From positions 1 through 55,262 of the forward strand of contig QJYB01000045.1 of NCBI GenBank assembly GCA_003247835.1: DNA of 55,262 bases, given 5' to 3'. The DNA is from Gammaproteobacteria bacterium (lineage in GTDB: Bacteria; Pseudomonadota; Gammaproteobacteria; Pseudomonadales; Azotimanducaceae). The notes beneath the pieces are model-generated. The model made no database searches, was not told the origin of the DNA, and saw only the letters and a list, made by a program, of their open reading frames with translations. The translations under genes were made by a program, and so were the position numbers. The first letter of the stretch is position 1. Each line of letters opens with the position of its first letter. Shown piece by piece: positions 11,358 to 19,161 of the stretch.

Positions 11358-12359
11358 CTACTGCCCCAGGACCAGGCTGGCGACGTTGTTGCGCGAGAAT
11401 CGTGACAGCATGATCGGCTCGCCGTTGAATTCGAGACTGGCTCCTGGCGCATAGCCCAGCAGGACGCGGAAGGGTGCACGGCCGGTGAGCTCGAGAGTCA
11501 CTCCGGCGCGATTGAGGTCGCTGTAGAGATTTTCCCCGTCTAGAGACTTCACCTCCACCCAGCAGTCCTCGGTGAACCGCAGCACGATCCGATCGTCGCC
11601 GAACTCGGTGAGCCGCTTCTCGCGGAATGTCTGGGTCAAGACGCCTGCAGCCGTCACGGGTTCCGCTGCTGCCAGCTCCGACGGAGTCGGTGCTACGGCC
11701 GCGACCGCCGTGTCACCGGTTGCAGCCGCCACCGGTGTCTCACGTGGCGGCACCCGCTGTGGTACCGGTTCCTGCTGCAATATCGGTTCCGGCTCCGGCT
11801 GCGCCGCACCGGATGGTTGTTCGGATTGCGTTTCGGCTGGTAGCAGCGACTCTTCCCGTGCGGCGGTCTGAGGTTCGCCGCCTACCGGCGTGGTCGTTGT
11901 CGTTGCCGATGCCGTGTCGTCCCGACTGGTCACCGGCTCGGCGGCTGTCGGTGGCGGACTGCCGCCTGAGGAGTTGTCTTCTTCGCCGCCTGTGAACAGC
12001 CAGACCAGTACGAGTACCAGCAGGACCGCGACGATCGCCAGCGGTCCGAGCAGCGGGCGCGTTCTCGCTACCACCGGATGACTGCCCGTGCGAACGGCTG
12101 TCACCGCCTCGACCTCTTCGGTAACTTCCGGGTAGCGGACGAGCAGCTCGTCAGCCGGAAGCTCGAGCAGCCGCGCATAGGAACGCAGGTAACCCCGGGT
12201 GAAGACCGTCGGCGGCAGACGGTCGTAGTCGTCCGCCTCAAGCGCTTCGATGACCCGGGCCGGCAGGTTGAGCGCATCCGCAACCTCGCGGATGGACACC
12301 TGCATGCCTTCCCGTGCCGCCTTCAGATCGGCGCCGGGGCCTGGTGTGGGCTCGGTCAC
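11358..12359 (-). CDS. rodZ: Cytoskeletal protein RodZ
   Basis: RodZ links the MreB cytoskeleton to the cell-wall elongation machinery. The 333-residue protein has an N-terminal cytosolic helix-turn-helix domain of the Xre type (about residues 10-75, with LKAAREGMQVSIREVADALN). One membrane helix follows near 103-122, then a low-complexity P/T/E/Q-rich periplasmic linker (about 125-240). A C-terminal DUF4115 beta domain begins near VLRFTEDCWVEV. This is the standard RodZ architecture. Position between pilW and hisS agrees. Confidence 0.94.
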   Translation of the reverse strand: MTEPTPGPGADLKAAREGMQVSIREVADALNLPARVIEALEADDYDRLPPTVFTRGYLRSYARLLELPADELLVRYPEVTEEVEAVTAVRTGSHPVVARTRPLLGPLAIVAVLLVLVLVWLFTGGEEDNSSGGSPPPTAAEPVTSRDDTASATTTTTPVGGEPQTAAREESLLPAETQSEQPSGAAQPEPEPILQQEPVPQRVPPRETPVAAATGDTAVAAVAPTPSELAAAEPVTAAGVLTQTFREKRLTEFGDDRIVLRFTEDCWVEVKSLDGENLYSDLNRAGVTLELTGRAPFRVLLGYAPGASLEFNGEPIMLSRFSRNNVASLVLGQ

Positions 12360-12378
12360 CGGAGAAATCCGGGAGGCG

Positions 12379-13146
12379 CTAGGGCGAGACGACGCATTCC
12401 TTGGTCTCCTTCGCGTTCGGATACAGGTTGTTCATCGCCATCGCGTAACTCGCCACCTTGTCGGTATTGCCCTGCCGACTGGCGATCTTCATGCCGAGGC
12501 ACAGCGATCTCGCCGACTGCTGGGCCTGTGCGCGGAACGCGTCGTAGTGAGTTGCCGCAGCCCTGATGTCACCTTCGTCGTAGGCAATCTGAGCCAGCTC
12601 GAGATTGGAGACCGGTTGCGCGAAGGACAGCTGCAGCGCTCGGTTGAACGACTCCTTCGCCGCCTGCATGTCATTCACCTTGAGCTCGGCAAGTCCCAGG
12701 TTTTCGTACGCCTGACTGCGGGCCCGGTAGTCCGGATCCTGCACCAGCGTCTGCAGGTAGCGGACCGCTTCGTCGTAACGTTTACGCGAATAGAGGAAAG
12801 ACGCGTAGTTGTTGAGAGCCATGGCATTTCCGGGATCGATGCCGATGGCAGTCCGGAAATTCTTCTCCGCAAGGCCGTCATTCTTTTCCGCCGCGTTGAG
12901 CACGCCGAGCAGCGTGTACGCCTCGGCAGACCTCGGATCGATCTCCAGCGCCTTGTTCAGCGACGTCCGTGCACGGTCCGTGCTGCCCTGCTCGAGATAA
13001 CCTCTCGCCAGATCCAGCTGCGCCTGAACCCGATCAGATGCGGACGCCGGTTTAGGCAATCCACCCGTCGACTCCGTTACACACCCCGAGAGCACGGCAA
13101 TCACGGTCACCGCCAAGACGCCTATCCGAATCCAGATCCGACTCAT
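12379..13146 (-). CDS. pilW: Type IV pilus biogenesis lipoprotein PilW/PilF
   Basis: PilW (PilF) is the pilotin that carries the PilQ secretin to the outer membrane. The 255-residue product has a lipoprotein signal with lipobox VLSGC (lipidated cysteine at residue 22). About six TPR units follow, for example [20 protein letters not shown] and [17 protein letters not shown] conserved-looking C-terminal helix ends the protein. The start ATG overlaps the rlmN stop by 4 bases. Presence of pilW suggests type IV pili elsewhere in the genome. Confidence 0.92.
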   Translation of the reverse strand: MSRIWIRIGVLAVTVIAVLSGCVTESTGGLPKPASASDRVQAQLDLARGYLEQGSTDRARTSLNKALEIDPRSAEAYTLLGVLNAAEKNDGLAEKNFRTAIGIDPGNAMALNNYASFLYSRKRYDEAVRYLQTLVQDPDYRARSQAYENLGLAELKVNDMQAAKESFNRALQLSFAQPVSNLELAQIAYDEGDIRAAATHYDAFRAQAQQSARSLCLGMKIASRQGNTDKVASYAMAMNNLYPNAKETKECVVSP

Positions 13147-14261
13147 GCCAACTCCTCACTGCCTCCGGCTTCCTCGGCTCTCACCCTGGCCAGATACCGT
13201 TCCTGTCGCCTCGTCCTGTCCTTGACCTGCCCGACGAGCTGCCCGCAGGCCGCAGCGATGTCGTCGCCACGCGTCGTGCGCAGCATGGTGGCATAGCCGT
13301 TGTTCATGAGATAGGTCTGGAACTTCCTCACTGCCGCGGGATCAGGACGCTCGAATCCGGAGGCGGGAAACGGATTGAAGGGTATCAGGTTGATCTTGCA
13401 GCGCACGTCTCTCAGAAGAGCGGCGAGCTCCTTCGCGTGGACCAGCTCGTCGTTGACGCCTTTGATCAGCGTGTACTCCATTGTCAGCGAACGGCGTTCA
13501 CCGAGCCCTTCCACGTAGTGTCGACACGCGTCCAGCAGCTGGGCAATGGGATACTTCCGGTTCAGGGGAACGAGTGTGTTCCTGAGCGCATCGTTCGGCG
13601 CGTGCAGCGATATGGCCAGCGAGACATCAGACACTTTCGCGAGCTCATAGATCGCCGGGACCACGCCCGCCGTGCTGACGGTTACCCGTCGCTTGGAAAT
13701 GCCGAAGGCCAGGTCGTCCATCATCAGCTCGGTGGCGGCAACCACCGCGTCGAAGTTCAGCAGCGGTTCACCCATGCCCATCAGCACGACGTTACTCACC
13801 GACTCGCCGCGTTCCGCCAGCATGGCATTGGCGAGCCAGACCTGGCCGACGATCTCCCCCGTTGAGAGATTGCCGTTGAAACCCTGCTTTCCCGTCGAAC
13901 AGAAGGTGCAGTCGAGCATGCAGCCAACCTGGGACGAGACGCAGAGCGTGTTGCGCCCCTTGTCGGGGATGAGGACGGTTTCCACGCAGTTGCCGTTACC
14001 GACGCGGACGACCCACTTCACCGTGCCGTCGACCGACTCGTAGCGGTGGACCACTTCCGGCAGCCGGTACTCCGACTGCTCGGCGAGCCAGGCACGGAAC
14101 CGTTTCGACAGGTTGGTCATTCCATCGAAATCCAGCTGCCGCTCGTGATACGCCCACTTCATGATCTGGTGCGTCCGGTACGGCTTGTCGTCCACCGCGG
14201 ACATGAAGGATTCGAGCCTGGCACGCGGCAGATCGAAGAGATTGGTCCGCTCGGCGGTCAT
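13143..14261 (-). CDS. rlmN: Dual-specificity 23S rRNA/tRNA methyltransferase RlmN (radical SAM)
   Basis: RlmN methylates C2 of A2503 in 23S rRNA and of A37 in some tRNAs. The 372-residue protein carries the radical-SAM cluster motif CMLDCTFC (C114, C118, C121), the SAM-binding [10 protein letters not shown], and the C-terminal catalytic cysteine in [10 protein letters not shown] chose the ATG at 14261: the 38 residues upstream in frame are Pro/Arg/Ser-rich and overlap ndk. It lies 4 bases after the ndk stop and overlaps pilW by ATGA. Confidence 0.97.
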   Translation of the reverse strand: MTAERTNLFDLPRARLESFMSAVDDKPYRTHQIMKWAYHERQLDFDGMTNLSKRFRAWLAEQSEYRLPEVVHRYESVDGTVKWVVRVGNGNCVETVLIPDKGRNTLCVSSQVGCMLDCTFCSTGKQGFNGNLSTGEIVGQVWLANAMLAERGESVSNVVLMGMGEPLLNFDAVVAATELMMDDLAFGISKRRVTVSTAGVVPAIYELAKVSDVSLAISLHAPNDALRNTLVPLNRKYPIAQLLDACRHYVEGLGERRSLTMEYTLIKGVNDELVHAKELAALLRDVRCKINLIPFNPFPASGFERPDPAAVRKFQTYLMNNGYATMLRTTRGDDIAAACGQLVGQVKDRTRRQERYLARVRAEEAGGSEELA

Positions 14262-14265
14262 GATC

Positions 14266-14694
14266 TCAGCCTCTGGGGCAGATCTCCCCGGCCTCGAAGA
14301 AGTAGGCGATCTCCCTGGCCGCAGAGGCTGGTGAGTCGGAGCCGTGCACCGCGTTGGCTTCGACGGATTCCGCAAAATCCGCGCGAATCGTCCCCGGCGC
14401 CGCCTGGGCCGGATTCGTGGCCCCCATCAGCTCGCGGTTCCGGGCGATGGCGTTCTCGCCCTCGAGCACCTGAACCATGACCGGTCCGGACGTCATGTAG
14501 GCAACCAGATCTCCGTAGAACGGCTTGCCCTCATGCTCCGCGTAGAAGCCTTTCGCCTGCTCCTCCGTCAGCTGCATCATCCGGGCGGCGACAACGGTCA
14601 ACCCGTTCTTCTCGAATCGGGAGTAGATCTCGCCGATCAGGTTTCTCGCCACTGCGTCGGGTTTGACGATGGAAAGCGTACGCTCAACCCCCAT
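14266..14694 (-). CDS. ndk: Nucleoside diphosphate kinase
   Basis: Ndk transfers the gamma phosphate between nucleoside triphosphates and diphosphates. The 142-residue protein is full length for the family and contains the catalytic histidine in NAVHGSDS (H117) and the opening [12 protein letters not shown]. It is the first gene after a 210-base gap and has its own promoter with a perfect -10 box. It heads the ndk-rlmN-pilW-rodZ-hisS run. Confidence 0.98.
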   Translation of the reverse strand: MGVERTLSIVKPDAVARNLIGEIYSRFEKNGLTVVAARMMQLTEEQAKGFYAEHEGKPFYGDLVAYMTSGPVMVQVLEGENAIARNRELMGATNPAQAAPGTIRADFAESVEANAVHGSDSPASAAREIAYFFEAGEICPRG

Positions 14695-14845
14695 GAAGTT
14701 CTCCGGTCAGGTGAATCGATAAATACGGTGCAGCCTGGGCACGCCTGCCGAACCTCCGGGTCCTGGCGACCGGCGGCACGGTGGGCTCCCCTGGCATTCT
14801 CAATCTATGTCATTGAAAAATCAGGAAAACGCGCCTGGCAGCGGG

Positions 14846-14879
14846 CGCGTATTATACGCGTTTGGGAACGAGATCAAAC
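14846..14879 (-). promoter_or_regulatory. Promoter of the ndk operon, with a palindrome across the -10 box
   Basis: On the minus strand a perfect TATAAT lies at 14851-14856. A -35 candidate, GTTTGA (14874-14879), stands 17 bases upstream. The -10 box is centred in the 15-base palindrome CGCGTATTATACGCG (14846-14860), which could be an operator or chance. The rest of the 14695-14904 gap shows an AT-rich leader but no reading frame or clear RNA structure. Confidence 0.6.
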
Positions 14880-14904
14880 GGCTGTCGGCCAGCCGGGCGC
14901 GACG

Positions 14905-16101
14905 CTAGGGCGCCTGCCGCAGGCGGCCGACCACCTCGGCAACCCGCCGGGCGGCGTAATCCACGTCTTCGGTCGTCGTGAACCGGCCGATCGTGAAGCG
15001 CAGTGACGCGTGCGCCAGGTCGTCATCGAGGCCGATGGCACGGAGCACGTAGCTGGGTTCCACACTCGCGGACGTGCACGCCGAACCGCTGCTGACCGCC
15101 ACGTCGTCCAGCGCCATCAGCAGCGTTTCCCCATCCACGCCCGCGAAGGAAACGTTGATCAGACCGGGCAGACGATGCTCCTCATCGCCATTCAGCGACG
15201 CACCGGGCACCTGCTTCAGATGACTCCAGAGCCGATCCCTGAGTGCCCGGATCCGCTCGTTTTCCCGGTCACGCTCGCGAAGCATGATGGCAGACGCCTC
15301 GCCCAGGCCCACGATCTGATGCGTCGCCAGCGTGCCGGACCGCATACCGCGCTCGTGTCCGCCGCCGTGAATCAGCGGCGTCAGGTGCACGGGCGGCTCG
15401 CGCCGTACATAGAGCGCCCCGATTCCCTTGGGCCCGTATATCTTGTGGCCGGATATCGAAATCATGTCGAGCGGCATCGTACGAACGTCAAGCAGCACCT
15501 TGCCGAAACTCTGGGCGGCGTCCGTGTGCATGAGCACCCCGGCAGCGCGGCATTCGGCACCGATGGCGGCCACGTCATTGACCACACCGATCTCGTTGTT
15601 CGCATGCATGATGGAGACGATCAGCGTGTCAGCTGTAATCGCCTCCCGTACCTGCTCGGGACGGATCCGGCCGTCGCGACCGGGTTGCAGATATGAGATG
15701 CGGAAGCCCTTGCCCGCCAGATAGGCACAGGTATCGAGGATGGCCTTGTGTTCGATGGCGCTGGTGATGATGTGCCGACGTTCCGCGCCGTCCGCCACCC
15801 CTTTCAGCGCCAGGTTGTCCGACTCGGTGGCGCCGGACGTGAAGACGATTTCCCGGGGGTCCGCGTTCAGCACCGCAGCTACCTGTGTGCGTGCGAGCTC
15901 CACGGCCTCCTCGGCCTCCCAGCCGAAGACGTGCGACCGGGAAGCAGGATTGCCGAAATTCCCTTCCACCAGCAGACACGCACTCATCTTCTGAGCAACG
16001 CGGGGATCCACCGGTGTCGTGGCCGCGTAGTCCAGATAAACGGCCCGCCGCCGGTAGCCGGGAGAAGCCGTCGTCGCCTTACTCTGCGCTTCAGTCATCA
16101 T
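14905..16101 (-). CDS. iscS: Cysteine desulfurase IscS (without the usual C-terminal tail)
   Basis: IscS is a PLP enzyme that releases sulfur from cysteine for Fe-S clusters and tRNA thiolation. The 398-residue protein has the PLP lysine K220 in [12 protein letters not shown] and the mobile-loop catalytic cysteine C342 in [10 protein letters not shown]. The core is very close to E. coli IscS. It ends at VGRLRQAP, however, about 19 residues earlier than E. coli IscS, so the tail that docks IscU is missing. The N-terminus is about 15 residues longer. Tandem ATG codons at 16101 and 16098 are possible starts. The next gene downstream is ndk, so iscU, iscA, hscBA and fdx are not here. Confidence 0.95.
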   Translation of the reverse strand: MMTEAQSKATTASPGYRRRAVYLDYAATTPVDPRVAQKMSACLLVEGNFGNPASRSHVFGWEAEEAVELARTQVAAVLNADPREIVFTSGATESDNLALKGVADGAERRHIITSAIEHKAILDTCAYLAGKGFRISYLQPGRDGRIRPEQVREAITADTLIVSIMHANNEIGVVNDVAAIGAECRAAGVLMHTDAAQSFGKVLLDVRTMPLDMISISGHKIYGPKGIGALYVRREPPVHLTPLIHGGGHERGMRSGTLATHQIVGLGEASAIMLRERDRENERIRALRDRLWSHLKQVPGASLNGDEEHRLPGLINVSFAGVDGETLLMALDDVAVSSGSACTSASVEPSYVLRAIGLDDDLAHASLRFTIGRFTTTEDVDYAARRVAEVVGRLRQAP

Positions 16102-16105
16102 CGAT

Positions 16106-16564
16106 TCAGAGGTGGCGCGCGTGGATGAGCCGCTGGTCCTGACGTGATGCCACATGCTGCACTTCCTTGCGCCCGACCAGATCCGCCAGCGAGATGCCTG
16201 ACAGAAAACCGTCGATTTCCCCGGACAGATCGGACCAGAGCTCGTGAGTGAGGCACCTGTCTCCGTCCTGGCAGTCTCCCGTTCCGTGGCAGCGGGTCGC
16301 GTCCACACCATCACCGACGGCGGTGATGATGCTGGAAACCGTGATCTCCGCCAGTGCCCGATCGAGCTGGTAACCACCACCAGGCCCGCGAACACTCACC
16401 AGCAGACCGCCTTTTTTCAGTTTTGCCAGCAGCTGCTCCAGATAAGCGGCGGAGATACCCTGCCGTTCCGCGATGTCCATCACGCTGATCGGACCCCGAT
16501 TGCGGTGCAGGGCGATGTCCAGCATGGCGGTTACGGCGTAGCGGCCTTTCGTGGTCAAACGCAT
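16106..16564 (-). CDS. iscR: Fe-S cluster-sensing transcription regulator IscR
   Basis: IscR is an Rrf2-family repressor that senses Fe-S status through a bound [2Fe-2S] cluster. The 152-residue protein has the N-terminal winged helix ([43 protein letters not shown]). Cluster ligands are C92, C98, C104 and H107, the same numbering as E. coli IscR. It is the first gene of an iscR-iscS pair, and an IscR type 1 box lies just upstream, so autoregulation is likely. Confidence 0.97.
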   Translation of the reverse strand: MRLTTKGRYAVTAMLDIALHRNRGPISVMDIAERQGISAAYLEQLLAKLKKGGLLVSVRGPGGGYQLDRALAEITVSSIITAVGDGVDATRCHGTGDCQDGDRCLTHELWSDLSGEIDGFLSGISLADLVGRKEVQHVASRQDQRLIHARHL

Positions 16565-16570
16565 CGCGGC

Positions 16571-16599
16571 AGTATGCTATACCCGACCAAATCGGTCTA
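16571..16599 (-). promoter_or_regulatory. Candidate iscR promoter
   Basis: On the minus strand TAGACC (16594-16599) and CATACT (16571-16576) are 17 bases apart, just upstream of the iscR start. Both boxes are modest matches to sigma70. The -35 side lies inside the IscR-type operator at 16579-16603, as expected for autorepression. Confidence 0.5.
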
Positions 16600-16603
16600 C
16601 TTT
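16579..16603 (-). promoter_or_regulatory. IscR type 1 binding site
   Basis: The 25 bases upstream of iscR match the E. coli type 1 IscR box (consensus recalled as ATASYYGACTRWWWYAGTCRRSTAT) at about 21 positions. The two half sites are GACC and GGTC around an AT-rich centre, followed by GGGTAT. The box overlaps the spacer and -35 region of the candidate iscR promoter, which fits repression by [2Fe-2S]-IscR. Confidence 0.75.
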
Positions 16604-16631
16604 CCCCCAACCACCTGACAGAGGCCAGCTG

Positions 16632-17369
16632 TCAGCCCTTCCGGCCGGCGCCCAGCTGCTTGAGTATGCCGCGCAGCATGGCCACTTCAGTCTCGTCCGG
16701 TGTAATTCTGGTCAGCAGCCGCCGCAACCGGGTCATGGTCTGTCCGGGATTGGCCGGGTCGAGGAAGCCGGAAGCCACCAGCTCTGACTCGAAGTGACCG
16801 ATCAGGCCTTCGACCTGCGCAGCCGTTGCGGGAGCGCGATCCCACTGCCCAGGCTCGAGGCTGCTGTCCTCGAGCTGCCGGTAGATTTCGTAGCACACCA
16901 CCTGCACAGCCATGGCCAGATTCAGAGACGAGTAGTCCGGATTGGCAGGAATGACAAGATGACAGTGACATTTCTGCAGCTCGTCGTTGGCGAGTCCACT
17001 GGCCTCACGACCGAACAGGACGGCTACCCGGTGCGTCGGCAGCCTTTCTATTATTCCCGCCGCTACGGTGGTGGCCTTTTCCAGCGGCCAGGGAATTCGA
17101 CGCACCCGGGCGCTGGTGCCCACCACCCACTGTCGATCCGCTATGGCTTCGTCGAGCGAGGCGTAAACCCGAGCGGATTCCAGCACATCCTGCGCACCTG
17201 CGGCTCGCCACTCGGCCTGCGGGTCGGGATAGCGGAGCGGATTGACGATGGCCAGGTCCGCAAGACCCATGGTCTTCATGGCACGCGCGGCACCGCCGAT
17301 GTTGCCGGGATGGTTAGGCTCCACCAGGACGATTCGGATCTGCGAAAGAGGCTCGACTGTCATCCCCAT
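16632..17369 (-). CDS. trmJ: tRNA (cytidine/uridine-2'-O)-methyltransferase TrmJ
   Basis: TrmJ methylates the ribose at position 32 of tRNA. The 245-residue SPOUT protein shows the SpoU-family start IRIVLVEPNHPGNIGGAARAMK. The SAM-knot motifs VAVLFGREASGLANDE and SSLNLAMAVQVVCYE follow, with a C-terminal helical extension as in E. coli TrmJ. Starts at 17369 (ATG) or 17363 (ATG) are both possible. Position upstream of iscR and divergent from suhB is conserved in gammaproteobacteria, though cysE, often present between trmJ and iscR, is absent. Confidence 0.95.
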   Translation of the reverse strand: MGMTVEPLSQIRIVLVEPNHPGNIGGAARAMKTMGLADLAIVNPLRYPDPQAEWRAAGAQDVLESARVYASLDEAIADRQWVVGTSARVRRIPWPLEKATTVAAGIIERLPTHRVAVLFGREASGLANDELQKCHCHLVIPANPDYSSLNLAMAVQVVCYEIYRQLEDSSLEPGQWDRAPATAAQVEGLIGHFESELVASGFLDPANPGQTMTRLRRLLTRITPDETEVAMLRGILKQLGAGRKG

Positions 17370-17385
17370 CGAATTCGTTTAGGAT
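17357..17385 (+). promoter_or_regulatory. Candidate suhB promoter
   Basis: CTGTCA (17357-17362) and TAGGAT (17380-17385) are separated by 17 bases; each matches the sigma70 consensus at four of six positions. The -35 box lies inside the start of the divergent trmJ gene. The gap between the two genes is only 43 bases. Confidence 0.4.
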
Positions 17386-17412
17386 ACGCCGCGATTTTAA
17401 GGTGCCCAGCAC

Positions 17413-18222
17413 ATGCAACCAATGGCCAACACGGGGCTGCGTGCCGCCCGGCAGGCGAGCACCATCATGCTCCGGGCTCTCGACAACCTGGATATCGTCA
17501 AGGTGGAACGCAAGGCGAAGAACGACTTCGTCTCGCAAGTCGACCGTGACACCGAAGCGGCCCTCATCGACGCCCTCCACAAGGCGTATCCCGACCACGC
17601 CATCACCGGAGAGGAGCACGGACAGGCCATCGCGGCGAGCAACGGCTCCGAGTACACCTGGATCATCGATCCGCTGGACGGCACCACCAACTACCTGCAG
17701 GGCATCCCGCACTTCGCGATTTCCATCGCCGTCATGCGTGGACGGCAGATCGAGCACGGTGTCGTCGTCGACCCGCTGAAAAATGACGAGTTTGTGGCCA
17801 GCCGCGGACACGGCGCTCAGCTCAACGGCAAGCGCATCCGCGTGAACCCCGTCACCCATCTCGAGGATGCACTGCTGGGTACCGGTATCCCGCCCGGCGC
17901 GGTGACCACCGACCTCGACCGGTACATGGCCCAGCTGAAACACTTCACGGCCACCTGCCGGGCTATCCGTCGGCTCGGCTCCGCCGCCCTGGACCTGGCT
18001 TACGTTGCGGCCGGCCGCACAGACGGGTTCTGGGAATTCGGCCTCAAGCCCTGGGACATCGCCGCCGGCGCTCTGCTGGTTCGCGAGGCGGGCGGGTTCG
18101 TGGGCGACCTGCAGGGTGGCGACAGCTTTCTCGAGACCGGTGGCGTGGTCGCCGCCAGTCCCAAGCTCTTCAAGCTGATGATTCAGGCGCTTCGAACGGC
18201 CGGTCGCAGCGTCGAGGCCTGA
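17413..18222 (+). CDS. suhB: Inositol-1-monophosphatase family protein SuhB
   Basis: SuhB hydrolyses inositol phosphates in vitro and in E. coli also acts as a factor in rRNA transcription antitermination. The 269-residue protein has the metal-binding motifs GEEHG, DPLDGTTNY and the C-terminal KPWDIAAGALLVREAGG of the Mg2+-dependent phosphatase superfamily. The N-terminus MQPMANTGLRAARQA lines up with E. coli SuhB, which supports this start. It is divergent from trmJ, as in other gammaproteobacteria. Confidence 0.96.
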   Translation: MQPMANTGLRAARQASTIMLRALDNLDIVKVERKAKNDFVSQVDRDTEAALIDALHKAYPDHAITGEEHGQAIAASNGSEYTWIIDPLDGTTNYLQGIPHFAISIAVMRGRQIEHGVVVDPLKNDEFVASRGHGAQLNGKRIRVNPVTHLEDALLGTGIPPGAVTTDLDRYMAQLKHFTATCRAIRRLGSAALDLAYVAAGRTDGFWEFGLKPWDIAAGALLVREAGGFVGDLQGGDSFLETGGVVAASPKLFKLMIQALRTAGRSVEA

Positions 18223-18240
18223 GGCCGGCCGCTACCCGAT

Positions 18241-19161
18241 TCAGGGCAGGCCTTCTTCCGTTTTTTCCCGTTCGGGAACCAGCAGGTCCTCCCGCTTGAT
18301 CCCCATGAACAGGAGCAGCGATGCCGCGACGAAGATGGACGAGTAGGTACCGACGACGATACCGATGGTCAGCGCAGCGGCGAACCCGCGGATACTCTCA
18401 CCACCGGCGACCAGTAGCGCCAGCAGCACGAACAGCGTGGTCAGCGAGGTCACCAGGGTTCGCACCAGGGTCTGGTTCATCGACAGGTTGATGATCTCGA
18501 CCGGCGTGCCACGACGGATCTTGCGGAAATTCTCCCGGATCCGGTCGCTGACGACGATGGTGTCGTTCAGCGAGTAGCCGATCACCGCCAGAACGGCTGC
18601 AAGCACCGACAGGTCGAACGTCCAGTGGAAGAACGAGAAGACGCCCAGGGTGATGATCACATCGTGGATGAGGGCCACGACAGCGCCAACGGCGAACAGC
18701 TTCGTGAAGCGGAACAGGATGTAGATCATGATCACTGCAAGGGCGGCGAGCAGCGCAAGCCCGGCATCTTCCGTCAGCTCCTCGCCCACCGCCGGGCCGA
18801 CGAAGTTCGACTGGCGCATCTCCACACCAGGAAACACCGTTGCCAGGGTTGCAAGGACCTGATCGCCCATGTTTGCCTGATCCGAGTTCGGCTGCGGTGG
18901 CATGCGGATCAGCAGATCCTGCTCCGTGCCGAAGTATTGCACCACACCGTTCTGAAAGCCCGCGTCGTTCAGCACGCCCCGAACCTGCTCGGGATTGATG
19001 GCTTCGGGAAATTCCACCTCCACCAGCGTACCGCCGGTGAAGTCGAGCCCGAGATTCAGACCGCGGAAACCGAGCGAGATCAGCGCCAGCAACACCATGA
19101 ACGCTGAGACCCCGGCCCAGAGATACCGCCAGCGCATGTAGTCGATGCTGAGTACCTTCAT
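18241..19161 (-). CDS. secF: Protein translocase subunit SecF
   Basis: SecF works with SecD to pull exported proteins across the inner membrane using the proton gradient. The 306-residue protein has an N-terminal membrane helix, the conserved periplasmic GLDFTGGTLVEVEF segment, and five further helices including the SYSLNDTIVVSDRIREN-like motif (here GYSLNDTIVVSDRIRENF). The start ATG overlaps the secD stop by 4 bases. It is the last gene of queA-tgt-yajC-secD-secF. Confidence 0.97.
   Translation of the reverse strand: MKVLSIDYMRWRYLWAGVSAFMVLLALISLGFRGLNLGLDFTGGTLVEVEFPEAINPEQVRGVLNDAGFQNGVVQYFGTEQDLLIRMPPQPNSDQANMGDQVLATLATVFPGVEMRQSNFVGPAVGEELTEDAGLALLAALAVIMIYILFRFTKLFAVGAVVALIHDVIITLGVFSFFHWTFDLSVLAAVLAVIGYSLNDTIVVSDRIRENFRKIRRGTPVEIINLSMNQTLVRTLVTSLTTLFVLLALLVAGGESIRGFAAALTIGIVVGTYSSIFVAASLLLFMGIKREDLLVPEREKTEEGLP

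Noticed and set aside
14695..14904. Possible small RNA or reading frame in the ndk-iscS gap
   Set aside because: I see only the ndk promoter and leader; no hairpin with a T-tract and no open frame with a ribosome-binding site.
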